From: CAVURS01 sp963834425
GTDB taxonomy: Bacteria > Actinomycetota > Actinomycetes > Actinomycetales > CAVURS01
Assembly (NCBI GenBank): GCA_963834425.1
Contig: CAWIBR010000019.1
Location: forward strand, 1-64,000
DNA: 64,000 nt
Reading direction: 5' to 3'
Shown: positions 31,593-40,729 of the stretch, in pieces
Layout of the letters: each line of letters starts with the position of its first letter
Position numbering within the stretch: position 1 is the first letter of the stretch
Position numbers and translations under genes: made by a program
Notes under the pieces: model-generated
Databases searched by the model: none
What the model was told of the DNA's origin: nothing
What the model saw: the letters and a program-made list of their open reading frames with translations, nothing else

Positions 31593-32387
31593 ATGGTCTC
31601 CGCAGACAGCCCCGAGCCCGACCCGGAGGACGAGCGGGACCGGGACACCCCCGAGTTCTACGAGGAGCGACGGACCTCGTTCGGCGCCTTCGCTGACACC
31701 TACAACGCGACCCGGCCCGAGTGGCCCGAGGCCGACGATCCGCTGGCTGGTCGACGACCGGCCACCGGGCGCCGCGGGTGCTGGACGTGGGCGCGGGGAC
31801 GGGCAAGGGGACTCGCACTCTGGCCGCGCTGGGCCTGGCACCGACGGCGCTCGACCCCAGCCCGGGGATGCTCGGCCAGCTCCAGACCAGCCAGCCGGAC
31901 GTGCCGGTCTTGGTCGGCACGGCCGAGGCAATCCCGTTGCCGGACAACACGTTCGACGCGATCATCTGCCTCCAGGCCTGGCATTGGGTCGACTCCGCCG
32001 TCGCTGCCCGGGAGTGCGCTCGGGTCCTCCGCCCGGCGCGGGACCCTCGGCATCGCTTGGCACGTGCGCGACGAGACGGTCCCCTGGGTCGCGCGGCTCT
32101 CGGAGGCGGCCGGACGCCGCGAGGACGCGGTCGCCTCGACGCGAGGAGTGCTCCCTCCGGACGTCGAAGGCCCCTTCGACCCGGCCGAGATCCAGGTCTT
32201 CGACTACGACCTGGTGCTCGACGTCGACGGCGTGGTCGCGCTGGCCTCGTCCTGGTCCTACCTCGCCCTGGCCGACGACCGCGACGAGCGGCTGGCCGCC
32301 GTACGCCGCGTGGCCGAGTCCGCCGCCGTCGACGGCGTCGTCCGGATCCCGCACCGCACCCAGTGCTTCCGCTTCCGCAAGCACTGA
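31593..32387 (+). CDS. Class I SAM-dependent methyltransferase
   Basis: The SAM-binding motif I is VLDVGAGTGKGTRTLAALG, motif II ALDPSPGMLGQL, and the post-I region AIPLPDNTFDAIICLQAWHW. This places it with the methyltransferase type 11 family acting on small molecules or lipids. Frameshifts near 31740 and 32038 interrupt it. The end GVVRIPHRTQCFRFRKH is in frame. Substrate unknown. It sits between lysS and panC in a region where many actinobacteria carry panD, nad and coaX genes. Confidence 0.85.
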   Translation: MVSADSPEPDPEDERDRDTPEFYEERRTSFGAFADTYNATRPEWPEADDPLAGRRPATGRRGCWTWARGRARGLALWPRWAWHRRRSTPARGCSASSRPASRTCRSWSARPRQSRCRTTRSTRSSASRPGIGSTPPSLPGSALGSSARRGTLGIAWHVRDETVPWVARLSEAAGRREDAVASTRGVLPPDVEGPFDPAEIQVFDYDLVLDVDGVVALASSWSYLALADDRDERLAAVRRVAESAAVDGVVRIPHRTQCFRFRKH

Positions 32388-32427
32388 TCGGCCTGGACGC
32401 CGGATGCTCCCGCGCCGGCGCGCGCCG

Positions 32428-33335
32428 TCAGGGGCCGACGACGAGGGGCACGTTGTCGATCAGGCGGGTCGTGCCGACCCGGGCCGCCACCGCGAGCAGC
32501 GCGTCGCCGCGGTACCACTCGGGCACATCGGTGAGCGTGTCCGGATGGACGAGCACGAGGTAGTCGACGAGCACGAGGGGCTCGGCGACCAGGACGGCGC
32601 GGGCTGCGCGGCGTACGGCGCTCGGCCCCTCCGCCGCGGCGGCGGCACCGGCGCGCAGCGAGCGCGACAGCGACAGCGCGGCCTCCCGGTCGCTTGCGCG
32701 TCAGGTAGGTGTTGCGGCGAGCTCAGGGCCAGGCCGTCCGGGTCGCGGACGGTCGGCACGGCGACCACCTCGACCGGGAAGTCCAGGTCCTGCACCATCC
32801 GTCGGATCAGCAGCAGCTGCTGGGCGTCCTTCTGGCCGAAGTAGGCCAGCGACGGCGACGTCAGGTGCAGCAGCTTGCCGACGACCGTCAGGACCCCGTC
32901 GAAGTGGCCGGGTCGGGAGTGCCCCTCCAGCACCTCGCCGAGGGCGCCGGCACTGACCCGTACGCCGGGCTCACCGGTCGGGTAGACGACGTCGGGCGAC
33001 GGGGCGAAGACGATGTCGACGCCTTCGCGCCGGCAGATCACCAGGTCGTCGTCGATGGTGCGCGGGTAGCGCGAGAGGTCCTCGCCGTGGCCGAACTGCA
33101 GCGGGTTCAGGAAGATCGTGACGATGACGTGCGCGGCCCGCAGCCGGGCCTGCCGGATCAGCTCGGCGTGCCCCTCGTGCAGGGCGCCGAGGGTCATCAC
33201 AACAGCGACGTCCCCGTCCGACAGCTCGGCCCGGGCCTTGACCAGCTGCTCGCGGGTGTGGACCAGCACCAGCTCACTGGGCGGCATCTGGGGCGAGGTC
33301 TCGGGCGGCATGTCGGGTGGCCTTCCTGGCATCAC
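32428..33335 (-). CDS. panC: Pantothenate synthetase
   Basis: It joins pantoate and beta-alanine using ATP, the last step of pantothenate synthesis. Conserved parts are VVMTLGALHEGHAELIRQA (HIGH-like), TIFLNPLQFGHGEDLSRYPR, SRPGHFDGVLTVVGKLLHL, AYFGQKDAQQLLLIRRMVQD and LALSS (start of the KMSKS-equivalent SSRN). A frameshift just after this (near 32705) shifts the C-terminal domain, which resumes as REAALSLSRSLRAGAAAAA and ends VGTTRLIDNVPLVVGP at 32428. The start overlaps the end of the DUF2520 gene. Confidence 0.94.
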
Positions 33336-34284
33336 AGACCTCCCTCTCCGTCGGCCAGCACGTCCAGCAACGCCTCGGCAGCGTCCGGGGCCAGGCGACC
33401 CGACGCCAGGGCCCGCTCGGCCGTCGCCCGGGCTAGCGCGACGTAGGCGGGCAGCACGTCCGGCGTCTCGTCACGCAGCTCGCGCAGGTGCGCGGCCACC
33501 GTACCGGCGTCGCCGCGCGCGACCGGCCCGGTGAGAGCGGCGTCACCCCTGCGCAACGCGTTGTCCAGCGCGGTGCTGAGCAGCGGCCCGATCATCCGGT
33601 CGGGCACGTCGACCCCGGCGTGGCCGAGCACCTGCATGGCCTGAGCGACCAGGGTCACCAGGTGGTTCGCGCCGTGCGAGAGCGCCGCGTGGTAGCGCGC
33701 CCGGTCGGCCTCCTCGATCCAGACCGGCTCGCCCCCGATCTCGACGACCAGCGCTTCGGCCACCGGCCGGGCCGGCTCCGGCGCCGTCACGCCGAAGCAG
33801 CAGTCGACCAGCGCGGTCAGGTCGGCCGACGGTCCCCGAGAAGGTCATCGCCGGATGCAGGGCCAGCGGGATGACGTGGTGCGCCAGCACCGGCTCCAGC
33901 ACCCCGACCCCGAACCGCCCCGACGTGTGCACCACGATCTGGCCCGGCTGCCAGCTCCTGGTCGCGCGTCAACCCGGCGACGAGCTCGGGCAGCGTGTCG
34001 TCGGGCACGGTCAGCAGCACCAGCTCGGCCGCCGCCAAGACGCCGGCGACATCCAGGATCGGTACGCCGGGCAGCAGCACCTCGGCCCGCTCCCGGGACG
34101 CCGCGCTCACGGCCGACGCCGCGACGACCCGGTGGCCGGCCCGAGCCAGGGCCGCACCGAGGACGGCTCCCACCCGACCGGTCCCGACGACGCCGACGTC
34201 CAGCCGGGCCGGACGACGGGACGCGTCGTACTCCGAGTCGTCGCCTCCGTTGCCCGGGAGGCCGTCTCGATCTGTGAGATGCAC
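33332..34284 (-). CDS. DUF2520 Rossmann-fold protein (putative ketopantoate-reductase-like)
   Basis: The N-terminal NAD(P)-binding fold reads LDVGVVGTGRVGAVLGAALA followed by RAGHRVVAAS. The middle is VPDDTLPELVAGL and, after frameshifts near 33960 and 33825, VVHTSGRFGVGVLEPVLA and PLALHPAMTFSGT, the family hallmark. The helical C-terminal domain contains ALSHGANHLVTLVAQAMQ. The stop overlaps the panC start (ATGA). Its place before panC fits a role in pantothenate supply, for example an alternative ketopantoate reductase, but this is inference. Confidence 0.85.
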
Positions 34285-34349
34285 GGGAGGAACTTATCCG
34301 GCCCAGCCGGCCAGCGCCCGGCCGGCCGTTCGCGACCCGAGACGGACGG

Positions 34350-34470
34350 TTGTCCACCGGAGCGTCCCTCCGCGCTCGACCCGTCGTCCACAGCCGCCAG
34401 CGCTCCCACGATCACGTCGTCCACACGCTCGTCCACAGCTGTCCACACGTCCTCAACAGCCGCGTCCACA
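34350..34470. promoter_or_regulatory. Cluster of six DnaA-box-like 9-mers
   Basis: The actinobacterial DnaA box is TTGTCCACA. Here TTGTCCACC lies at 34350, TCGTCCACA at 34384, 34417 and 34429, CTGTCCACA at 34439 and GCGTCCACA at 34462. Each differs from consensus by one base except the last (two). All are in the same orientation within 121 bp. No dnaA or dnaN gene is near, so it is not the normal oriC context. A DnaA-titration or DnaA-controlled site is the inferred role. Confidence 0.5.
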
Positions 34471-34877
34471 GGCCCGGACTGGGTCGGCGCAAACCCCTTG
34501 CGTCACAAGGGAATCAGCCAGCGGGAACCGCGCCGAAACATCCCGGAAAAACTTTTGGCCAACCTCTTGCGCGCCTCCTTGAAACCCGGATAGAAATCTC
34601 CCACGCCGCCAGGAGCGGGGCGCGAAAACCGGAGGCAACTTCGGCGGACGCGCACCAGGAGCGGAGGCGGACGGCACGGAGACCGACGGGTCATGGTGGC
34701 CGGGGCAACCCGGTCGCAGTCGCGGATGACGACGCGGCGACTCGCACGGAACGGGCTGATGCGATTGCAGTACGACGGACCGCCGCCGGCTTGCCGGAGG
34801 GGATTCGGAGTCGGACGTCATGCCGGGCGCAGCGTGAAGGGGTCAAAGCCTTCAGCGCAGCGCATGTGATCGTGAGA
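34471..34877 (+). other. Gene-poor stretch, possible small RNA or small ORF
   Basis: This stretch is richer in A and T than its surroundings and holds CCGGAAAAACTTTTGGCC at 34543. The only compact plus-strand ORF that ends just before the terminator is 34726-34869 (47 residues, MTTRRLARNGLMRLQYDG..., very basic). Its start has no good ribosome site, so coding is doubtful. The strong terminator directly downstream argues for some plus-strand transcript. Confidence 0.35.
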
Positions 34878-34906
34878 GGCCCCCCGAACTCATACTTCGG
34901 GGGGCC
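34878..34906 (+). terminator. Strong intrinsic terminator with T-tract
   Basis: GGCCCCCCGAA (34878-34888) pairs perfectly with TTCGGGGGGCC (34896-34906) around a 7-nt loop, followed by TTTCCTT. The T-rich tail is only on the plus strand. The nearest annotated genes upstream (DUF2520, panC) are on the minus strand, so it has no obvious client. Confidence 0.85.
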
Positions 34907-34974
34907 TTTCCTTATGTGTAGCAGCCGATCCGAGCCGTACGGCGCCGACACGCCGCCGCACTAGGGTTTGGCCC

Positions 34975-35701
34975 ATGGGTCGGCACGCACGCCTGGCGAC
35001 GCTCGCGGACATCCAGACCGAGGGCCTGGTCGTGGCCGATCTGGGATGCGGCGACGGACGCACGGTGCGCAAGCTGCTGGGCCACGACCCCTCCCCCGGC
35101 CTGGTCTACGCGCTGGACCAGGCGGCCGCCCTGCCGGACGCGCTGCTGCACGACGAGCGCGTCCGCTCCCGGATCGCCGACCTGGACGAGCGGCTGCCGT
35201 TCGAGGACGCCAGCATCGACCGGGTCGTCTCGCTCAACGTGATCGAGGCCTTGGCCGACCCGGCCGCCTTCCTGCGCGAGTGCCATCGCGTCGTGCGACC
35301 CGGCGGCCTGGCCGTCATCGCGCACTCCGACTTCGACACGGCGCTGTTCACCAGCACGGACGACGCGCTGACCCGCGAGCTGGTGGACCGGTTCGTGCGG
35401 CTGATCCCGAGCTGGGCCGATCGCGCCGACGGGTTCACGGGGCGCAAGCTGCCGGTCCTGGCCGCGGAGTCGCCCTTCACGCGTGGCCGCGGTCCACTCC
35501 TGGGCCGACCCGCATCGCAGGTTCGACACCGGCTCGCTGGCCTGGAAGATCGCCCAGGGCATGCTGGCGGCCGCCTCCGACGATCCCGATCTGCTGTCCC
35601 GGGCGGCCGCCTGGCTCGACGGGGTCCAGGCTCTGGCCGACCGCGGCCGCTTCCTGTTCGCCGTCACCGACGTCGCGGTCGTCCTGCAGCGCGATGCCTG
35701 A
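34975..35701 (+). CDS. Class I SAM-dependent methyltransferase
   Basis: Motif I is VVADLGCGDGRTVRKLLGHD, followed by LVYALDQAAALPDALL, RLPFEDASIDRVVSLNVIEA and the methyltransferase-11 strand RVVRPGGLAVIAHSDFDTAL. A frameshift near 35480 joins the C-terminal part ADPHRRFDTGSLAWKIAQGM. The protein is about 240 residues. It overlaps the next gene (MidA-like) by eight bases, so the two methyltransferases are co-translated. The substrate is not evident. Confidence 0.82.
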
Positions 35702-36810
35702 CGCCGGGCCGAGGACGGGGGGCGACTGGCGGCCGTGGCGCGAGGCCTGGTGGGACGCGCTCTACGGCGAGCGCGGCTTCTACCGCCGAGACGAAGGGCC
35801 GGCCGGTCACTTCGCGACGTCGACCAGCGCCGGCGGCGGTGTGGTCGAGGAGTTCGCCCGCGCCCTGTGGCGGCTGGCCACCCGCCACGGATGTACGACG
35901 ATCGTCGATGTCGGCGCGGGGCGCGGTGAGCTGCTGCGGGCGCTGTCGACCAGCCCGGGGCGGCCGACCGGGCGGCACGCAGCGCCGACTGCGCTGATCG
36001 GCGTCGACGTCGTGGACCGCCCGGCCGCACTGCCGGGTCAGATCGACTGGCTGACCGCGGCCGGCGGGGCGGACCTGCCCGAGCAGCTCACCGGGTTAGC
36101 AGCGACGCCTCGTGGTCGCCAACGAGTGGCTGGACGTCGTCCCGCTCGACGTCCTGGAGGTCGATCCCGCCGGACGGCTCCGCGTCGTCGAGGTCGATGT
36201 CACCGGCGCCGAGCGTCTGGGCGAACCGCCCGATCCGGCCGCGCTGGCCTGGTGCCAGCGCTGGTGGCCGCTGACCGCCGCCGAGCCCGGCGCGCGGATC
36301 GAGGTGGGTGCGAGCCGCGACCGGGCGTGGGCCGACCTGGTCGCTCGGGTCGACACCGGCCTGTGCCTCGCCGTCGACTACGGCCACACGCGGGCCGATC
36401 GACCGGGCGCCGGGTCGCTCGCTGCCCACCGGGCCGGGCACCTGGTGCCACCGGTGCCCGACGGCAGCTGCGACCTCACTGCGCACGTGGCCCTGGACTC
36501 GCTGGCGGCGTCGCGGCTGACCGACCAACGAACCGCCTTGGCCGAGCTCGGCGTCGACGCGACCCTGGCCGACCCGCAGGCAGTGCCGTCCTCAGCCGGC
36601 GCGCACGGGCGGGCTGGCGCGCCCGTCGGGAGTGGCCCCGACAGCGGACCGGACCCCTCGGCGTACCTGCGGGAGCTGCAGCGATCCGGGGCCGCGGCCG
36701 TGCTGTTGGATCGCGGTGGTCTGGGCGGTTTCGGGTGGGTCGTCAGCGGCGGTCGACCAGCCGGGGCGATTGGACAGTCCGATCCACCGGCAGCAAGGGT
36801 GGTCCGGTGA
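35694..36810 (+). CDS. MidA/NDUFAF7-family SAM-dependent methyltransferase
   Basis: This is the DUF185/COG1565 family. Its mitochondrial member NDUFAF7 dimethylates an arginine of complex I subunit NDUFS2 (the NuoD homologue). Seen here are WDALYGERGFYRRDEGPAGH at the N-terminus, FATSTSAGGGVVEEFARALW, motif I TIVDVGAGRGELLRAL, and after a frameshift near 36100 the family signature LVVANEWLDVVPLDVLEVD. DTGLCLAVDYGHTRADRP and GSCDLTAHVALDSL also match the family. Length of about 370 residues is normal. A NuoD paralogue lies 2.7 kb downstream, which supports a NuoD-type substrate. Confidence 0.85.
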
Positions 36811-37361
36811 GCGCACTGCGGATCGCGGGCGGCGCCGCACTGCTGGCCCTCACGGTCACGGCGTGCGGCGGCGCGAGCAACGGCGCCTCTCCGGCCGTCT
36901 CGAAGTCCGCCACCACGACCAAGACCCCCGCGACCGCGACGCCGACGCCCACCAAGATCGTCGCCGCGGTCAGCACGGTCAAAGGCCGTAACCACGACGC
37001 CGGGACCATCGTCAGCAGCAAGACGGTCGGCGGCCTCACCGTGCTGGTGCTCGACCGCTGGAGCGTCAAGGGCATGTCCGACGCGACGCTGGCCGCGAAG
37101 GGCGCGCCGATCGCTCCGCACTCGGACACGCGCTACTACGACCAGAACAAGGGGAAGACCTACACCGTGCCGGTCAATCCGAGCGCGCCCATCGTCGTGA
37201 ACACGTGCACGAAGAACGGCAGCAAGCCGCCGACGATGACCTCCACGCCGGTCTCCCTCACCGACTGGCTGGCCAGCTCCGGGCGCTCCAAGACGATCGT
37301 GCTGTTGACCTACGACAGCTCGGGCCGGCTGACCCGGCTGGACACCGACCCCGCCTGCTGA
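36807..37361 (+). CDS. Putative lipoprotein
   Basis: The GTG at 36807 overlaps the stop of the MidA-like gene. The signal peptide SALRIAGGAALLALTVTACGG ends in a lipobox (TVTAC). A Thr/Pro-rich linker (TTTKTPATATPTPTK) leads to a 140-residue domain with KGRNHDAGTIVSSKTVGGLT, LVLDRWSVKG and DTRYYDQNKGKTYTVPVNPS. No family is recognised. It is an exported, probably cell-surface protein. Confidence 0.7.
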   Translation: MSALRIAGGAALLALTVTACGGASNGASPAVSKSATTTKTPATATPTPTKIVAAVSTVKGRNHDAGTIVSSKTVGGLTVLVLDRWSVKGMSDATLAAKGAPIAPHSDTRYYDQNKGKTYTVPVNPSAPIVVNTCTKNGSKPPTMTSTPVSLTDWLASSGRSKTIVLLTYDSSGRLTRLDTDPAC

Positions 37362-37389
37362 GCGATCGGTCGGAATGACGCGGTACGTT

Positions 37390-37427
37390 GATGCAACTTT
37401 GCGTCACGCCTGACGCTGGGTTGCATC
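37390..37427. terminator. Two-part hairpin between convergent genes
   Basis: GATGCAAC (37390) pairs with GTTGCATC (37420), then after a symmetric 3x3 internal loop GCGTCA (37401) pairs with TGACGC (37411) around a CGCC tetraloop. It lies between the lipoprotein gene and the convergent bPH gene. Confidence 0.6.
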
Positions 37428-37457
37428 ATATCGGCGAGGCACGTGAAGAAGGCGATC

Positions 37458-37479
37458 CGCGAGCGGACCCAGCCCCGCG
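37458..37479. repeat. Second copy of a GC-rich intergenic repeat
   Basis: CGCGAGCGGACCCAGCCCCG followed by CG matches 23273-23295 (CGCGAGCGGGGCCCAGCCCC, then GCG) with only a GG/A difference. Both copies are intergenic, so this may be a dispersed repeat family. Confidence 0.4.
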
Positions 37480-37524
37480 GCGTACCCAGCGCTCTTGCTT
37501 CCAGGCGCTTTTGTCTTTGAGGGG

Positions 37525-38935
37525 CTAACGGTCGAGCTGCTGGGACGGGCCGAGCATCCAGCGCTCATCGACGGCGGTGGCCCGCGCGGAGCGGGCCCGT
37601 CGGGACTGTTCGGCCAGCAGCTCCGCGACGGCCGGCCCGGTCAGGTGCTCGACGCGCGGGTGCACCGGTCCGGACGTCGAGTGCAGCACGAACGACGTCA
37701 GCCCCAGCCGGCGTTGCAGCGGGCCCTGCTCGATGCCCAGGCTCTGGGTGCGCTCGTGCGGCACGACGTCGAGCTCGCGGACGAAGACCCCGCGCCGGGC
37801 CAACAACGCCCGGTCGGTGATCCGGAAGCCGTGTCGGCGCCAGGAGATCGGGTCCAGCCAACGAGCCGAGCGCGGGCTGCAGGTGAAACCGCCGGCGTCG
37901 CCGCTGCCGGTCAGCCCGGCCGCCAGCACCTCGAGCACCGGTTCGTCGACCTGGACGCCCAGGTCCGGCAGGACGAGGGACAGCACGGTCAGGGCCTCGC
38001 TCCGGGTGCCGACCGGCAGCAGCAGGTTGTCGCTCGCTCCGCGTTGGCCGTCCTCCTGATGGCCGCTGTAGCCGGCGACGTTGACCTCCAGGCGCCACCA
38101 GTCCCGACGCCGCCAGAGCAGCGGCTGGGCGAAGCGCACGGCCTGGACCCGGCCCGGCGGCACGGTCTGGGCCGTCGTCTGGAGCAGGCCGTGGTGCAGG
38201 CGCAGGCCGTCCGGCGAGGTCGCGACGTGGAAGTTGAAGCCGTTGTTGAACCGGGCCCACTGGATGCCGACCAGCGCAATGAAGGCCGGCAGGAGCGGGA
38301 TCACGAACGCGGCCGTGTGCAACAGCACCGAGGCCGCGATCAGCACGATCGCGGCGCAGAGCACGATGAACGACGCCGAGGAGCGGACCAGGCTCTCGAT
38401 CAGCATCGGCACGCCGACGGCGAGCACGGGGTGCTCGGGCGCCTCGGGTGCGGCGCCCTCCTCGACCTTCAGCCCGGCCGCCCGGGCCAGCAAGAGGCGG
38501 CGCAGCTCCTGGGCCTCGGCCTCACGCAGGTAGGTCAGCCGCACCGCCGAGTCCTTGTCTCCGGCGACCTGCACCCGCAGCTCGGCCAGCCCGACGAACC
38601 GGGCGAGCAACGGCTGCACCACATCGACGGCCTGGAGCCGGTCCAGCCGGGCCTGGCGTTGGTGCCGGTTCAGGATCCCGGTGCGCAGGTGCAGCGCCTC
38701 GTCATCGATCGAGTACGACGCGACCCACCAGGACAGGACCGAGAAGCCCAGCGCCACGACGACGAAGACCCCGAAGATCCCCAGCAGGATGAGTCGGGCG
38801 TCGCCGTGCGGCAGGCCCTCGCCCGCGGGCCAGCCGGTCGCCGCTCTGCTGGAACAGCACGAAGGCGATACCCACGATGTACTTCCAGCCCCGCACCAGC
38901 GGCGAGAGCGGGTGCAGTCGCTGCCAGGGGCTCAC
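37525..38935 (-). CDS. Bacterial PH-domain membrane protein (long partner, second pair)
   Basis: The GTG at 38935 gives MSPWQRLHPLSPLVRGWKYI and a first membrane helix. A frameshift near 38840 precedes the second helix (LILLGIFGVFVVVALGFSVL). Two bPH2 domains follow: one with RQARLDRLQAVDVVQPLLAR and LAELRVQVAGDKDS, one after a hydrophobic pair (SFIVLCAAIVLIAASVLLHT) with PPGRVQAVRFAQPLLWRRRD. The C-terminal HERTQSLGIEQGPLQRRLGL marks a third module. This is a YdbT-type protein. Its start overlaps the stop of the short partner, the same coupling as the pair at 19.5-21.6 kb. Confidence 0.85.
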
Positions 38936-39416
38936 AGGCCGGCCAACCGGGCCTCACCGCGGCGGGCCAACCGGTCGCGCAGCCGGGCCGCCTCGTCCGG
39001 GGTCAGTCCGGGGATGTGCGCGTCGGTGCCGGGCGAGGCCGTGTGCAGCTGGACGTTGGCGATCCCGAACGGCCCGATCGATCGGACCGGAGCGCACATC
39101 GACGTACTGCATCCGGCCGTAGGGCACGACGACCAGGTCGCGGAACATGATGCCGTGCCGGACGAGCAGGTCGTCCTCGCGCTCGGCGTAACCCACGGAC
39201 CGCACCTGACGGCCGACGATCAGCCAGGCGACGACCGCCGCGACGACGACGACCGGGACGCCGATCAACAGCCAGGTCCAGTCACTGAGCACCTCGATGA
39301 CCACCAGCGCGATCACGAGCACTGCGGCGGTCGCGGCGAAGAGCAGCCGCCGAGCCGTCGCCAGCCGCGGCGAGACGCGCTGCCAGGTCCACGTCGGCGG
39401 GGTCGAAGGGCTCCAT
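38932..39416 (-). CDS. Bacterial PH-domain membrane protein (short partner, second pair)
   Basis: The start MEPFDPADVDLAA is followed by a frameshift near 39375, then RVSPRLATARRLLFAATAAV, two membrane helices (VLVIALVVIEVLSDWTW; LIGVPVVVVAAVVAWLIVG) and one bPH2 domain (VRSVGYAEREDDLLVRHGIM, RDLVVVPYGRMQYVDVRSG). A second frameshift near 39080 leads to the end FGIANVQLHTASPGTDAHIP and LARRGEARLAGL. It is divergent from the NuoD-like gene over 45 bp, so the two units may share regulation. Confidence 0.85.
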
Positions 39417-39461
39417 CCGGCCGATCCTTGCACGGGGGCGCGCGGGTGGCAGACTCGCCGC

Positions 39462-40649
39462 GTGACGGAGCGGACCGGGACCCGCGAGCTGAGCGTCGGC
39501 GTCGGCGGGCACAGCCGACACCGCGGGGCTCGCGACCGCCGACATGGTGCTCAACATCGGCCCGCAGCACCCGGCGACCCACGGCGTCCTGCGGCTCAAG
39601 CTGGTCGTCGACGGCGAGCGGATCGTCTCGGCCGAGCCGATCGTCGGCTACATGCACCGCGGCGCCGAGAAGCTCTTCGAGGTCCGCGACTACCGCCAGA
39701 TCATCGTGCTGGCCAACCGCCACGACTGGCTCTCGGCCTTCGCCAACGAGCTCGGCGTCGTGCTTGCCGCAGAGCAACTGTTGGGCATGGAGGTCCCACC
39801 GCGGGCGGTGTGGGCCCGCACGCTGCTCGCCGAGCTCAACCGGGTGCTCAACCACCTGATGTTCCTCGGTTCCTACCCGCTGGAGCTCGGCGCGATCACG
39901 CCGATCTTCTACTCCTTCCGCGAGCGCGAGGAGCTCCAGGCCGTGATGGAGGAGGTCTCCGGCGGCCGGATGCACTACATGTTCAACCGGGTCGGCGGCC
40001 TCAAGGAGGACCTGCCGGCCGGCTGGCTGCGGCGCGTCATCGCGGCCATCACCGCCGTCCGAGGTCGACTGCCCGACCTGGAAAACCTGTTGGTGGGCAA
40101 CGAGATCCTGCGCGCGCGCACCCGTGGCGTCGGCGTCCTCCCGGCCGCGGTCGCGGCGTCGTACGGCGTCTCAGGTCCGATCGCCCGGGCCAGCGGACTG
40201 GATCTGGACCTGCGCCGCGACGAGCCCTACCTGGCGTACGCCGAGCTGTTCGGCCCGGGCGGGCCCGGGGCGGGTGGTGACCCGGTCCGAGGGCGACTGC
40301 CTGGCCCGGTTCGAGGTGCTTGCTGGAGCAGGTGCACGTCTCGCTCGACCTGGCCGAGGCCTGCGTGGAGCGGCTGGCGGCGCTGGAGCGCGGGCCGATC
40401 AACGTGCGGCTGCCCAAGGTGCTGCGCGTGCCGGAGGGCTCGATCTACTGCTGGACCGAGAACCCGTTGGGGCTCAACGGCTATTACCTGGTCTCCCGCG
40501 GCGACAAGACGCCCTGGCGGCTCAAGCTGCGGTCGGCGTCGTTCTCCAACGTGCAGGCGCTGTCCTGGCTGCTGCCCGGCAACCTGATCGCGGACATGGT
40601 GGCCATCCTCGGCTCGACCTTCTTCGTCGTCGGCGACGTCGACAAGTGA
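39462..40649 (+). CDS. nuoD2: Stand-alone NADH-quinone oxidoreductase subunit D paralogue
   Basis: NuoD is the 49-kDa subunit that forms the quinone site of complex I. The core starts MVLNIGPQHPATHGVLRLKL at 39544, with an upstream GTG at 39462 after one frameshift. Conserved features are YMHRGAEKLFEVRDYRQII, RVLNHLMFLGSYPLELGAIT, GGRMHYMFNRVGGLKEDLP and the end MVAILGSTFFVVGDVDK. Further frameshifts lie near 40275 and 40318. Counting from the quinone-site His (human His59), the Arg equivalent to human Arg85 is kept, but the Tyr equivalent to human Tyr108 is Trp (RHDW). No other nuo gene is nearby. Streptomyces also has such a second NuoD. Confidence 0.88.
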
Positions 40650-40665
40650 GGCGCTCAAGGTCGAG

Positions 40666-40707
40666 TGTCAGTGCCAGCGCGGCGATCCGGCCGCGTTCGT
40701 ACTGACA
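40666..40707. terminator. Hairpin between nuoD2 and the convergent gene
   Basis: TGTCAGT (40666) pairs with ACTGACA (40701), and inside it CGCGGC (40678) pairs with GCCGCG (40690). It follows the nuoD2 stop by 17 bp. Similar TGTCAG/CTGACA arms occur in hairpins near 51.5 kb. Confidence 0.6.
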
Positions 40708-40729
40708 ACTCGGGCAGGCCCGGCCAGGT

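Noticed and set aside
34350..34470. Chromosomal replication origin
   Set aside because: No dnaA, dnaN, gyrase or rpmH nearby, boxes are imperfect, and no AT-rich unwinding element is obvious.
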